63,145 nt of DNA. It comes from Saccharofermentans sp. GTDB taxonomy: Bacteria; Bacillota; Clostridia; Saccharofermentanales; Saccharofermentanaceae. The notes under the pieces are model-generated. The model ran no database searches. It had not been told where the DNA came from and worked only from the letters and a program-made list of their open reading frames with translations. Below are positions 35,054-44,105 of this stretch, piece by piece (positions within the stretch are counted from its first letter, which is position 1; the number at the start of each line of letters is the position of its first letter). Made by a program: the position numbers and the translations under genes. The stretch covers positions 1 to 63,145 of the forward strand of contig JAIKWL010000081.1 in NCBI GenBank assembly GCA_024684815.1, read 5' to 3'.

Positions 35054-37749
35054 TGAGCACACTATTGCTTGTTGACGGTAACTCCATTATCAACAGAGCT
35101 TATTATGCCGTTATAGGCAGGGCACCGATGACAGCACCTGACGGAACTCCCACCGGTGCCGTAAACGGTTTCTTCAATTCAGTTCTTGGCGTTATGAACG
35201 AATATAAGCCTGATCATGTTTGTGTTCTTTTCGACAGGAGGGAACCTACTTTCAGGCATAAGATGAGTTCGGAATATAAAGCTAACCGAAAGGGGATGCC
35301 TGATGACCTCGCAGCTCAGATGCCGGTTGTAAAGAACATCCTTGATCTTTACGGAATAAAGCGCATGGAGCTTGCAGGGTATGAAGCTGACGATCTTATC
35401 GGCACCTTGTCAAAACAGGGCGAAGAGCAGGGTATGGATGTCTTTATCTTCAGCGGAGATCACGATGATTTCCAGCTCATATCTGACAAAGTTTCTGTGA
35501 TCATGCCTCAGTCCGGAAAAGGAAAAGAGCCGAGAGTCTTATTTGACCGCAAGATGTTCGAAGATACATATGGAGTTAAGCCTGAGGTCTTTGTTCATGT
35601 AAAGGCTCTGATGGGTGATAACTCGGATAATATCAAAGGTGTTGAGAAAGTAGGCGAGAAGACTGCATTTAAGCTCATAGCTGATTACGGTTCATGCGAT
35701 AACGTTATAGCAAATGCCGATAAGTTATCTCCTGCTTTGGGTGAAAGGATAAAAAATTCCGGAGAACTTCTTGATCTTAACATCAAGCTATGTACTATCG
35801 ACAGGATGTCACCTGTCGAGTTCGGAGCTTCTGATTCTGTTTATCCTTCTGATACAAGAGATCTTTCAGCTTTATCGGGAGTGCTTAACCGTCTTTCTTT
35901 AAGATCGCTTATCAAGAAGCTCGATCTTGAAAATGTTAAACCTGCCGCTTTTGAAAGCTCTGAGGAAGCAGATCCTTTTGTCAGCGGTATAGCTCAGGAC
36001 GTTGAATCAGTCTTAAAGAACGGCATCAACGTAAAATATGAAGTCCCTGATTCTATCGTCTTGGATGATCTGAATATCGGAATGGATTTCGTTGATATTC
36101 CTTCCGGTGATAAGATCGTCATTCTGGACTGGAGCTGTAAGACTTTCTATGTGATCGATGCTGCTGATTTCGATAAGCTTTGTTCAGGACATAAAGTCAT
36201 GCCCGTATCTTACGGTTATAAAGACAGGTGCAAGCTCTTAAAAGAGCCGGTTGCTTCTATCGATTCTGTCTTTGATTGCGAGATCGCGGGATATGTTCTT
36301 AACATCCTTTCCGGTAAGCCGGATCTCCAAAGATTATACGAGAGCGTTATTAAGTCAGCTTACCCTGTCGAGGACAGGAAGGGGCCCGTTAAGCAGCTTT
36401 CTCTGTTTGATGATATTGCTGAAGACGACGGATCGTCTAAAGTTGAAGAGACTGCTTCAAAGCTTCTTGCTGTCACTGCAATAGCTAAAGTAATCGCAAG
36501 AGATCTCGAAAAGGATAAGGATCTTAAGAGCCTTTTATATGATATCGAATTCCCATTGGTTATCACTTTGGATAAGATCGAGCGTAACGGTATGCATGTG
36601 TCGGGCAAAATACTTGATGAGCTTCACAGTGAATATACAAAACGCCTGGAAGATATAAGCGCCCGTGTATTTGACGAGTGCGGAACTGAGTTCAATATCT
36701 CGTCGCCGAAGCAGCTTGCAGACGTCTTATACGGAGAGAAATATCTTAATCTTCCTTCGGGCAAAAAAGGAAAGAGCGGAGATTATTCAACCGGAATAGA
36801 TGAACTCAACAGATTAAGAAAGTATTCTCCTGCGATAGATCACATAATCAAGTATAGAGAATTGTCAAAGCTCGATTCCACATATGCAGTCGGACTTAAG
36901 CGCGCGGTTAAGAGCGATTCGAGGATCCATACGACTTTCACCCAGGCTATGACAAACACCGGCCGTCTGTCATCAACTGAACCTAATCTTCAGAACATTC
37001 CTGTAAGGACAGATGAGGGTTCAAGACTTCGCAAGGCTTTTACTGCAGAAGACGGAAAGATACTTGTTGATGCTGACTACTCACAGATCGAGCTTAGGAT
37101 ATTGGCTGCGTTAAGTGGAGATGAAGTTATGAGTTCAGCCTTCCTTGAGGGTGAAGACATCCATAAGAGAACTGCTGCAAAGATCTATGGCGTATCTGAG
37201 GATATGGTCACACATAAGATGAGATCTGCTGCGAAAACCGTTAACTTCAGTATCATTTACGGGATAAGCGATTACGGACTTGCTCAGGATCTCGGCATCG
37301 GTTATAAGGAAGCCTCTGATCTTATTAAGGAGTACGGCAATCAGTTCCCCGGAGTTACAGGTTATCTTGATTCGCTTAAAAGTTCCGGTGAAGAGAAGGG
37401 ATATGCTGTTACTTTATATGGCCGAAAGAGGATCTTAAACGAACTCAAGAGTCAGAACCGGAACATTAAGAATTTCGGTTACAGAGTAGCCATGAATACG
37501 CCTATTCAGGGAACTGCTGCTGATATTATCAAGATCGCCATGAACCGCGTAAGCAAAGCTCTCGAGGAAAAGCTTCCTACAGCAAAGCTCGTAATGCAGG
37601 TGCATGACGAACTGATTTGTGAATGTGATATTGATGATAAGGATCTTTGCGCTTCAATATTGAAGAGTGAGATGGAAGCTGCTGCTACATTAAGCATTCC
37701 GCTTTTGGCAGAGGTAGGCTTCGGAAAGGATTGGCTGGAAGCTAAGTAA
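35053..37749 (+). CDS. polA: DNA polymerase I
   Basis: 898-residue repair and Okazaki-fragment-maturation polymerase. An N-terminal 5'-3' exonuclease domain (about 1-290; ADDLIGTL and GDHDDFQL) precedes a 3'-5' exonuclease-like region (about 310-490) and the family A polymerase domain (motif A DYSQIELR from Asp675; finger motif KTVNFSIIYGIS; motif C QVHDE at 849-853). The middle domain lacks the DxE metal-binding residues of proofreading enzymes, as in Bacillus-type Pol I, so editing activity is unlikely. It starts on the last base of the activase stop (TAATG), with AGAGG seven bases upstream, and overlaps coaE in the same way. Confidence 0.97.
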   Translation: MSTLLLVDGNSIINRAYYAVIGRAPMTAPDGTPTGAVNGFFNSVLGVMNEYKPDHVCVLFDRREPTFRHKMSSEYKANRKGMPDDLAAQMPVVKNILDLYGIKRMELAGYEADDLIGTLSKQGEEQGMDVFIFSGDHDDFQLISDKVSVIMPQSGKGKEPRVLFDRKMFEDTYGVKPEVFVHVKALMGDNSDNIKGVEKVGEKTAFKLIADYGSCDNVIANADKLSPALGERIKNSGELLDLNIKLCTIDRMSPVEFGASDSVYPSDTRDLSALSGVLNRLSLRSLIKKLDLENVKPAAFESSEEADPFVSGIAQDVESVLKNGINVKYEVPDSIVLDDLNIGMDFVDIPSGDKIVILDWSCKTFYVIDAADFDKLCSGHKVMPVSYGYKDRCKLLKEPVASIDSVFDCEIAGYVLNILSGKPDLQRLYESVIKSAYPVEDRKGPVKQLSLFDDIAEDDGSSKVEETASKLLAVTAIAKVIARDLEKDKDLKSLLYDIEFPLVITLDKIERNGMHVSGKILDELHSEYTKRLEDISARVFDECGTEFNISSPKQLADVLYGEKYLNLPSGKKGKSGDYSTGIDELNRLRKYSPAIDHIIKYRELSKLDSTYAVGLKRAVKSDSRIHTTFTQAMTNTGRLSSTEPNLQNIPVRTDEGSRLRKAFTAEDGKILVDADYSQIELRILAALSGDEVMSSAFLEGEDIHKRTAAKIYGVSEDMVTHKMRSAAKTVNFSIIYGISDYGLAQDLGIGYKEASDLIKEYGNQFPGVTGYLDSLKSSGEEKGYAVTLYGRKRILNELKSQNRNIKNFGYRVAMNTPIQGTAADIIKIAMNRVSKALEEKLPTAKLVMQVHDELICECDIDDKDLCASILKSEMEAAATLSIPLLAEVGFGKDWLEAK

Positions 37750-38354
37750 TGTTTGTATTAGGTATAACCGGCGGAATCGGAAGCGGTAAGAGTACAGTAA
37801 GCGCGATACTTGCTGAAAGAGGACTTTTGGTCCTTGATGCTGATGAGATCTCACGTGCAGTAACAGGTCCTCTGGGCAGGGCAATGCCTGAGATCGCTGC
37901 TGTATTCGGTAATAAAGTAGTAAGTTCAAATGGTGCTCTTAACAGACGAATTATGTCTGATATCGCATTCGGAGATAAAAAGAAACTTGACGAGCTTAGT
38001 TCGATCATTCACCGTCATGTCTTTGAACAGATAGATGAGACTTTGGAGAAGGAAAAGCAGAAAGGAACAAAATGCGTTGTTCTTGATGTTCCGATTCCGG
38101 TAAATAAGTTCAGAGATCTTTGCAATCAGATCTGGGTCGTTACTTGTGATAAAGATGTCCGTCTGGCACGCCTTCAGAAGCGTGGAATGGATAAAGATGA
38201 GGCTGAAAGACGTATTGCTGTTCAAATGACCGATGATGAATACTGCGAATTAGGTGATCATTCGATAGATAATTCCTGGGATATTGAAGATCTAAAGGAT
38301 AAGGTTGAAGTGCTTATCAGAGAACAGTTATATGAAAGAGGGATCAGGATATGA
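37749..38354 (+). CDS. coaE: Dephospho-CoA kinase
   Basis: 201-residue P-loop kinase catalysing the last step of coenzyme A synthesis. The ATP-binding loop GITGGIGSGKS is at residues 5-15, the segment LDADEISRAV carries the catalytic aspartate, and the lid-region signature RLQKRGMDKDEAERRI is present. Length is normal. It is coupled by one-base overlap to polA, a common pairing in Firmicutes, and overlaps the next small membrane gene by ATGA. Confidence 0.96.
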   Translation: MFVLGITGGIGSGKSTVSAILAERGLLVLDADEISRAVTGPLGRAMPEIAAVFGNKVVSSNGALNRRIMSDIAFGDKKKLDELSSIIHRHVFEQIDETLEKEKQKGTKCVVLDVPIPVNKFRDLCNQIWVVTCDKDVRLARLQKRGMDKDEAERRIAVQMTDDEYCELGDHSIDNSWDIEDLKDKVEVLIREQLYERGIRI

Positions 38355-38713
38355 CTCTTTCTGTTAATTCAAGCGCTGTAATCACCGCTTCAGTATTTTT
38401 TATCCTGTCTGTTGCAATGCTTTTGTTCCTGATATTCGGTAAAAGCCCTTTGTCTTCCGGCATATACAAAAATTTTTACAGAGCTTCCTGCGGTGTTTAT
38501 GTCTCGGGAACTGCTCTTATACTGGTCTTTACTCTGATGTTAAAGGGACTGCCTCTGGCTTTTGTTCTTATATCCGAAGGCATGATCCTTTTTGTGTTCA
38601 TATTCACTTTGTTTATCATCTGTTTCATGACCAGGTCAGTCGTCGAAGCTGACAAAAATAAGAAGATCGGGAAGAGTGATGATGACAGCGAAGAACAGGA
38701 ACGTTCAGTTTAA
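38351..38713 (+). CDS. Small three-helix membrane protein of unknown function
   Basis: 120 residues, unrecognised. Three hydrophobic segments (about 8-30, 45-66, 69-93) are followed by a charged C-terminal tail rich in D, E and K. It overlaps coaE by four bases at its start and the following DUF218 gene by about 35 bases at its end, so expression is tied to both. The double overlap and good membrane profile support a real gene. Confidence 0.75.
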   Translation: MTLSVNSSAVITASVFFILSVAMLLFLIFGKSPLSSGIYKNFYRASCGVYVSGTALILVFTLMLKGLPLAFVLISEGMILFVFIFTLFIICFMTRSVVEADKNKKIGKSDDDSEEQERSV

Positions 38714-39332
38714 GAGAATAATAATCAGGATCTTTATCGTGCTTATTGCGTTTGGCCTTTTGGGGCTGGGTGCATTAGGCATAATGAATGACTATGTGAT
38801 CGGATGTTCCGGTCCTTATGTTAGTTCTCTTGAAGAATTTGAGGAAAATGTTGATTCGCATTACGACGCAGTCATTGTCTTAGGCTGTGCCGTATGGTCA
38901 AACGGACCCAGTCCGATGCTTGCTGACAGACTGCGTACCGCAGCTGCCGTATATAAGACCGGCTGCGCTGATTATATACTCGTAACCGGCGATAGCGAGA
39001 ACCCTGAAAAATATGATGAGACAGGAGCCATGAAGGATTTTCTTATAGATGAGGGCATTCCTGAATCTTCAATCGTATGTGATCCGCTGGGGTTATCCAC
39101 TTATGAATCAATGTTGCGGGCTTATAAAATCTTTGATGTAAAGACTGCCGTTGTTGTTACCACCGGGTTTCATGTAGGCAGATCTGTTTACGACAGCCAC
39201 ATGTTCGGTATAGAATCAGTAGGTGTGGAAGCTGTAAATTCGGGATATGTCATCAAGACATATAATTATTACAGAGAGTTTATTGCGCGCGGCAAGGATT
39301 TTGTTTTTACTGTATTCAAGCCCGGTTACTGA
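38679..39332 (+). CDS. YdcF/SanA-like DUF218 protein, membrane anchored
   Basis: About 217 residues. One N-terminal membrane helix (about 10-35) precedes a DUF218 domain. Recognisable motifs are DAVIVLGCAVWSNGPSP, LVTGDSE and the later STYESMLRAYKIF and VVTTGFHVGRS. Members of this family (YdcF, SanA, ElyC) act in envelope maintenance or bind nucleotide-like ligands. The start could be GTG 38676, ATG 38679 or ATG 38682. A weak GGGAAG upstream does not decide between them. It overlaps the preceding membrane gene. Confidence 0.85.
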   Translation: MMTAKNRNVQFKRIIIRIFIVLIAFGLLGLGALGIMNDYVIGCSGPYVSSLEEFEENVDSHYDAVIVLGCAVWSNGPSPMLADRLRTAAAVYKTGCADYILVTGDSENPEKYDETGAMKDFLIDEGIPESSIVCDPLGLSTYESMLRAYKIFDVKTAVVVTTGFHVGRSVYDSHMFGIESVGVEAVNSGYVIKTYNYYREFIARGKDFVFTVFKPGY

Positions 39333-39353
39333 TACTTTAAGGATATTTTGATC

Positions 39354-39911
39354 ATGAATTCAAAAGGAATAAAGAGAATACCTTCATATATCGGCGGTTT
39401 GTTTGCTGTTATGGCCGGCACCTTCTTTATTGTTGCTCCTGAGATCTCAGCAGGGTTTATCGGCATAATGCTGGGCGTCATTCTGTTTGTTGCCGGCATC
39501 TCTGAAGTGATCGGATATATCATATCCATTAAACAATTCAGGGAAGAAAACTACGGCAAGGCAGCCGGAGCTGAGATCATTCTTGTCTATTCTCTTGGAA
39601 TCATGGCTATTGGAATATTCCTTATCCTTAAGACCGACACTGTATTATTGCTCTTATCCGCTTTTGTCGGGATATTCTTTCTTATCGACGGTATAGTTAA
39701 GGCAAGACGTGTTTTCTTTTTGTTTTCACTGAAGGATTTCAACTGGTGGATGCTTTTGCTTTTGGCTATTGCTTTGATTGCTGCCGGAATTGCTCTTTTG
39801 ATAAATCCGTTTGAAAACACAAGAAATATCATTGTGTTTACCGGTCTTTGTTTTGTGATCAGCGGTATTCAGACCTGCTGCACCGGATTATATAAAAAGA
39901 CCGAAAAATAA
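39354..39911 (+). CDS. HdeD/DUF308-like membrane protein
   Basis: About 185 residues with six hydrophobic segments in three pairs and short loops, for example SYIGGLFAVMAGTFFIV and GIMLGVILFVAGISEVIG. This is the pattern of the HdeD/DUF308 family, linked to acid or envelope stress in some bacteria. The chosen ATG is about nine bases after AAGGAT; an in-frame TTG at 39348 is too close to that site. It lies 21 bases after the DUF218 gene and ends at a bidirectional terminator. Confidence 0.82.
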   Translation: MNSKGIKRIPSYIGGLFAVMAGTFFIVAPEISAGFIGIMLGVILFVAGISEVIGYIISIKQFREENYGKAAGAEIILVYSLGIMAIGIFLILKTDTVLLLLSAFVGIFFLIDGIVKARRVFFLFSLKDFNWWMLLLLAIALIAAGIALLINPFENTRNIIVFTGLCFVISGIQTCCTGLYKKTEK

Positions 39912-39945
39912 ACCCGCAAAGGTATTCCTTCACGGGTTTCAGCTT
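39910..39945. terminator. Bidirectional terminator between the DUF308 gene and ychF
   Basis: AAACCCG (39910-39916) pairs with CGGGTTT (39933-39939). A T-rich run follows on the plus strand, and on the minus strand the stem is followed by TATTTTTC. It sits between convergent genes and can serve both. Confidence 0.7.
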
Positions 39946-39964
39946 TTCATTTAAATGTTTTCTG

Positions 39965-41056
39965 TCAGACGTTGAATCTGAAAACTACAACATCTCCGTC
40001 TTTCATAACGTATTCTTTACCTTCGGATCTTACAAGGCCCTTTTCCTTTGCTGCATTATAAGTACCGTTTGCGATAAGGTCGTCGTAGGATACGACTTCA
40101 GCTCTGATAAAGCCGCGCTCGAAGTCAGAATGGATCTTTCCTGCTGCCTGGGGAGCCTTGGTTCCGTTCTTGATCGTCCAGGCTCTGACTTCCTTGGGGC
40201 CGGCTGTAAGGAATGAGATAAGACCTAAAAGGGAATAGGATGCATTGATCATCTTATCAAGACCTGCGCTCTCTATACCGAGATCTTCTAAGAACATCTC
40301 TCTGTCTTCAGGTGAGAGTTCGCCTAATTCTTCTTCGATCTTTGCAGAGATCACAACTACGCCGGAACCTTCTTTGGCAGCAATCTCTTTAACCGTGTTT
40401 ACATAAGGAATATCATCTTTCTTAATATCGTCTTCTGCGATATTTGCACAGTAGAGGACCGGCTTCATGGATATGAGCTGAAGATCTTTGGTGTATTCCT
40501 GCTCATCTTCTTCAAAGGTAAGTGTTCTGGCTGATCTGCCTTCTGCAAGGCAATCGTAGATCTTTTCATAGACGGCAAGCTCCTTTGCGAATGCTTTATC
40601 GCCGCCTTTCATCATTTTCTTTGTACGGTCGATCCTTTTTTCCATTATCTCAAGATCAGAAAGGATAAGCTCGACATCGATCGTAGCGATATCTCCTGCA
40701 GGATCAGCATGACCGTTGACATGGATGACATCGGGATCATCAAAGCATCTGACGACGTGTACGATGGCATCACATTCCCTGATATTAGAGAGGAACTTGT
40801 TGCCCAGACCTTCACCTTTGGAAGCGCCTGCAACGAGACCTGCGATATCAACGAATTCTACAACCGCGGGAGTGTATTTCTCAGGGTTGTAGATCTCGGC
40901 TAATTTATCCAGTCTTTTATCCGGAACCGATACTACACCTACATTGGGTTCTATAGTACAGAAAGGATAGTTTGCAGATTCGGCTCCGGCTCTTGTTATT
41001 GCATTGAAAAGCGTGCTCTTTCCGACATTTGGAAGTCCTACGATACCAAGCTTCAT
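39965..41056 (-). CDS. ychF: Redox-regulated ATPase/GTPase YchF (OLA1 family)
   Basis: 363-residue Obg-related P-loop NTPase that associates with ribosomes and prefers ATP. The N-terminal G1 loop [15 protein letters not shown], the G3 region [17 protein letters not shown] and the C-terminal TGS/ubiquitin-like domain ending in DVVVFRFNV are diagnostic. Length is exactly as expected. The start follows GAGGT and an extended -10 promoter. It stands alone, convergent with the DUF308 gene and divergent from the comM-like gene. Confidence 0.97.
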   Translation of the reverse strand: MKLGIVGLPNVGKSTLFNAITRAGAESANYPFCTIEPNVGVVSVPDKRLDKLAEIYNPEKYTPAVVEFVDIAGLVAGASKGEGLGNKFLSNIRECDAIVHVVRCFDDPDVIHVNGHADPAGDIATIDVELILSDLEIMEKRIDRTKKMMKGGDKAFAKELAVYEKIYDCLAEGRSARTLTFEEDEQEYTKDLQLISMKPVLYCANIAEDDIKKDDIPYVNTVKEIAAKEGSGVVVISAKIEEELGELSPEDREMFLEDLGIESAGLDKMINASYSLLGLISFLTAGPKEVRAWTIKNGTKAPQAAGKIHSDFERGFIRAEVVSYDDLIANGTYNAAKEKGLVRSEGKEYVMKDGDVVVFRFNV

Positions 41057-41091
41057 ATTTTTACCTCATAAATCTGATTTTTGACTTAAAA

Positions 41092-41100
41092 AGTATAGCA
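41092..41100 (-). promoter_or_regulatory. Extended -10 promoter of ychF
   Basis: Read on the minus strand this is TGCTATACT, an extended -10 element, with transcription expected to start near 41085, about 30 bases before the ATG. No good -35 hexamer lies at 17 bases, which extended -10 promoters do not require. Confidence 0.5.
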
Positions 41101-41290
41101 TATCCGCTTGTCGATTCGTTGTTGGTCGTTTGTCGGTATTTGTATGGTTATTAAGGGGTTATTTGTAATGATTTGTATTAATCTGTCGTTTTTTGGTTTT
41201 CTGATGTCTTTTGTGTAGGTTACCCTGTCGGTTTTCTGCGATGTTTTTGCAGTGATAATACGGATCTTAAAAGCATATCCTGATGAAAAA
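41101..41290. other. G/T-rich intergenic stretch before the comM-like gene
   Basis: The longest gap in the window. The plus strand is unusually rich in T and G, with repeated TTTGT and two TGTCGGT-type words, and poor in C and A between about 41105 and 41250. A possible -10 (GATAAT, 41254-41259) lies near its right end without a clear -35. I see no open frame, terminator or known RNA here. Confidence 0.4.
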
Positions 41291-41304
41291 GGAGGAATAT
41301 GATT

Positions 41305-42825
41305 ATGCCGTCAAAACCGAATGTGGCAAGGCTCTGGTCATGCTTTGCATCTGGTACCGATACAACGGTCGCCCTTATAGAAGTATCTATATCACCCGGT
41401 ATTCCGACGTTTTCTGTAATAGGTCTTTGTGATTCGTCTATAAGGGAGTCACAGGGCAGACTCCGGTCTGCATTTAAATCAGCCGGTTTTAATATGCCCA
41501 AGGGTCACATTACTGTCGGTATAAGTCCGGCTTATATGAGAAAGACAGGCTCCGGATTTGATCTTGCAATGGCTATGGGGATCTTATTTGCATCCGGTCA
41601 ATTGTATCTTCCGCCTGATGCAAAGATCTATGCTGAAGGTGAATTGACTTTAGGCGGAGAGTTAAAGGGAACTCCGGGAGCGTGCATAAGGCTTAAGACC
41701 GTCAGGGATATGGTCTTTGATTATAAGATCATCCCCGTAAGTGAATCATTCAGCGCCGGCCTTGCCGGCTTTAAAGGTCAGGGTATCGCAAGTCTTTCTG
41801 ATTTGTCTGCTGTTTTCGACGGTGATAAATACAATGAGAATCTGTTTGACTGCGGTGACATAGAAGATCCTGATGATTTTATAGATATATCGATGTTAAA
41901 AGGTCAGGAGAAAGCAAAACGGGCACTTCTGATAAGTGCAGCAGGTTTTCACAATATTCTTCTGATGGGAAGTCCCGGATGCGGTAAGACTATGGCCGGA
42001 AAGATACTGTCAGGAATCATGCCGCCGTTAGACACCGGGGAGATATCTGACGTGTATTCTCTTAATGAACTAATCGAAGGTGATTCAGCTAAGGTAAGCA
42101 AAATGAGGCCTGTCAGAATAACAGGACCGGGAATAACCGTCGGGAAGCTGTTAGGTAATTCCTTAAGTCTTACTCCCGGAGAACTTGCTTTGGCAAATCA
42201 CGGGATCCTGTTTGCTGATGAATTGCCGTTATATAAGACTGAAGTAATTGATTTTCTGAGAAAACCTTTGGAGGACCGTAAAGTCAATCTTATCAGAAGG
42301 GGAAATCTATATTCGTTTGACTGTAATTTCCTGTTCCTTGGCACGGGGAATCCCTGCAGATGCGGATCTGCATATGAGTGGAACAGAAAATGCAGATGTT
42401 CGGACGCTGAAAGAAAGAGGTATCTTTCAAAGATCAACGGTCCGTTTCTTGAACGTATCGATATCTTCTGTGAAATGAGATCGATCACAGGTAATGATCT
42501 TGTATATGTATATATTGGGGATAAGAACAGTGAAAGTCTTGAATACAGGAAGATAGTAAACCGCTGCTGGGAGGTTCAGCATGAGCGGTATGGAAAAGGA
42601 CTTTTAAATTCGACATATCCCAATAATGAAGTAAATGATCTTATGAGAATACCTGACAAGGTGATCAGGTATGCCGCGGAAATGTCTGAGAACGGTTTTT
42701 TCTCAGCCCGTGGTTTTACAAGGATATTAAGAGTAGCAAGAACGATCGCAGATATAAATGAAGAAAAGGATGTATCGGAAGATGATGTTTCGGAAGCCGC
42801 ACAGTTCAGGATAAGGAGGTTTTGA
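41305..42825 (+). CDS. comM: YifB/ComM-family Mg-chelatase-like AAA ATPase
   Basis: 506 residues. The N-terminal domain (about 1-170) carries the ComM signature GIPTFSVIGLCDSSIRESQ. A Mg-chelatase-like AAA core follows, with Walker A MGSPGCGKTMAGKIL and Walker B LFADELPLY. A cysteine-rich stretch (CRCGSAYEWNRKCRC) and the C-terminal Mg_chelatase_C domain complete it. In naturally competent bacteria ComM is a helicase promoting branch migration during DNA uptake. The start ATG is nine bases after GGAGG; the in-frame ATG at 41299 is too close. It is followed by dprA after two bases, supporting a role in DNA processing. Confidence 0.93.
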   Translation: MPSKPNVARLWSCFASGTDTTVALIEVSISPGIPTFSVIGLCDSSIRESQGRLRSAFKSAGFNMPKGHITVGISPAYMRKTGSGFDLAMAMGILFASGQLYLPPDAKIYAEGELTLGGELKGTPGACIRLKTVRDMVFDYKIIPVSESFSAGLAGFKGQGIASLSDLSAVFDGDKYNENLFDCGDIEDPDDFIDISMLKGQEKAKRALLISAAGFHNILLMGSPGCGKTMAGKILSGIMPPLDTGEISDVYSLNELIEGDSAKVSKMRPVRITGPGITVGKLLGNSLSLTPGELALANHGILFADELPLYKTEVIDFLRKPLEDRKVNLIRRGNLYSFDCNFLFLGTGNPCRCGSAYEWNRKCRCSDAERKRYLSKINGPFLERIDIFCEMRSITGNDLVYVYIGDKNSESLEYRKIVNRCWEVQHERYGKGLLNSTYPNNEVNDLMRIPDKVIRYAAEMSENGFFSARGFTRILRVARTIADINEEKDVSEDDVSEAAQFRIRRF

Positions 42826-42827
42826 TC

Positions 42828-44066
42828 ATGATCGATTATTATTCCGAACGGGTAAAAGATTATTTCTATTCAGCTTTGATGCTCAATACAGATATCAATT
42901 ACAAAACGATTCTCGAACTGACAAACCGGAAAGTGATCAAAAGCTACAGGGATCTTGCCAGCCCGGATCTGATAAAGGATATTGTCAGTGGAGAATATGA
43001 TTTAAGACCGGAAACTGTTTTCAAGATCTCAAAACTCTACGATTCGCTTAATGATATTGAAAAAACAGTTATTGATTATATGAGGATCGGTTCGCAAAAC
43101 GGAATAGAAGTTATTTCATGTGAAGACAGTAATTATCCATATAACTGGAAAGAATTAAGCGGAATGCCGAAAGTCATTTATATAAGAGGGAATATTGAAT
43201 TGCTGGGCAGGATGGCATTCAAAGGTGCTGCGGCAGTTGTCGGATCCAGAGATCCGTGCAAGTATTCCATTTATGCGACTGACCGGATATGCAGAGAACT
43301 GGGTGAAAGGGGCATTACCGTAGTTTCAGGTATGGCATACGGAATAGACAGACAGGCTCACATTTCTTCTTATAACACCGCAGGAGGCACTGTAGCGGTT
43401 CTTGCAGGCGGAGCGGACAATATTTATCCGCCGGCAAATAAGGATGTTTATGATCTTATCCGTGACAATGGCGTGATCTTATCAGAGATGCCGCCGGGCC
43501 AAAAGCCTTTGAGACAGTATTTTCCGTCGCGCAACAGACTTATAGCCGGGTTGTCCGATTGTACGCTTGTAATGGAGGCCGGTATTGTTTCTGGGACACT
43601 TCACACGGCTTCATATGCAGTAAATCAGGGCAAAGAAGTTTTTGTGCTTCCTAACAGCATCTATTATGAGAATGCTATAGGCGGATTAAAGCTTCTTGAA
43701 GACGGAGGCAATGTCTTGCTGGGATCTGAAAACGTAATTGACAGTATTACTCATACATTGCTGCATAAATGTGTTCTATCAGGCTGTTATGCGGATATTT
43801 TTCACAATGATAAAAAGGAGGACTTTGAAAAACAGTTAAGTATTGAGATGATAAGAGAACTCGCAAAGGTAAAACCGGAAGCGGTTGATGACGAGCAATG
43901 GAAGATCCTTATTAAGGATGCGCTTACACTAAAACCGCTTTGTGCAGATGAGATCTGTGTTATTACAATGCTGCCGTTTTATAAGGTTTCAAAGCTTCTG
44001 ACAGAGCTTGAACTTAATGGGACAGTATGTCTTGAGAAGGGGAAATACTCGTTGACATTTGTATAA
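42828..44066 (+). CDS. dprA: DNA-processing protein DprA/Smf
   Basis: 412 residues. DprA loads RecA onto incoming single-stranded DNA during transformation. The Rossmann core shows VVGSRDPCKYS, VVSGMAYGIDRQAH, LAGGADNIYP, FPSRNRLIAGLS and VMEAGIVSGTLHTA. A C-terminal winged helix (about 350-412) is present. The N-terminal 100 residues are a helical extension. ATG 42828 sits seven bases after a full AAGGAGGT; the in-frame TTG at 42822 would touch it. It is the middle member of the comM-dprA-topA-trmFO block. Confidence 0.94.
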   Translation: MIDYYSERVKDYFYSALMLNTDINYKTILELTNRKVIKSYRDLASPDLIKDIVSGEYDLRPETVFKISKLYDSLNDIEKTVIDYMRIGSQNGIEVISCEDSNYPYNWKELSGMPKVIYIRGNIELLGRMAFKGAAAVVGSRDPCKYSIYATDRICRELGERGITVVSGMAYGIDRQAHISSYNTAGGTVAVLAGGADNIYPPANKDVYDLIRDNGVILSEMPPGQKPLRQYFPSRNRLIAGLSDCTLVMEAGIVSGTLHTASYAVNQGKEVFVLPNSIYYENAIGGLKLLEDGGNVLLGSENVIDSITHTLLHKCVLSGCYADIFHNDKKEDFEKQLSIEMIRELAKVKPEAVDDEQWKILIKDALTLKPLCADEICVITMLPFYKVSKLLTELELNGTVCLEKGKYSLTFV

Positions 44067-44080
44067 TGATGATATATTTT
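44052..44080 (+). promoter_or_regulatory. Promoter of topA overlapping the end of dprA
   Basis: A perfect -35 TTGACA (44052-44057) lies in the last codons of dprA. TATTTT (44075-44080) is 17 bases downstream as a 4-of-6 -10. The -10 falls inside a perfect AT palindrome. Transcription would begin around 44087, some 19 bases before the topA start. Confidence 0.55.
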
Positions 44081-44094
44081 TAATTAAAAATATA
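44073..44094. repeat. 22-bp perfect AT-only palindrome in front of topA
   Basis: Every position from 44073 to 44094 pairs about the centre AATT, so the two strands read identically. It covers the predicted -10 and start of transcription and ends just before the ribosome binding site. It could be an operator, or a melting-prone element making the promoter supercoiling-sensitive. Confidence 0.8.
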
Positions 44095-44105
44095 GAGGAG
44101 TGTTT

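Noticed and set aside
35950-36500. Active proofreading exonuclease in PolA
   Set aside because: The region keeps the fold-like pattern but the metal-binding DxE residues are not present. This is normal for Bacillus-type Pol I and not a novelty.
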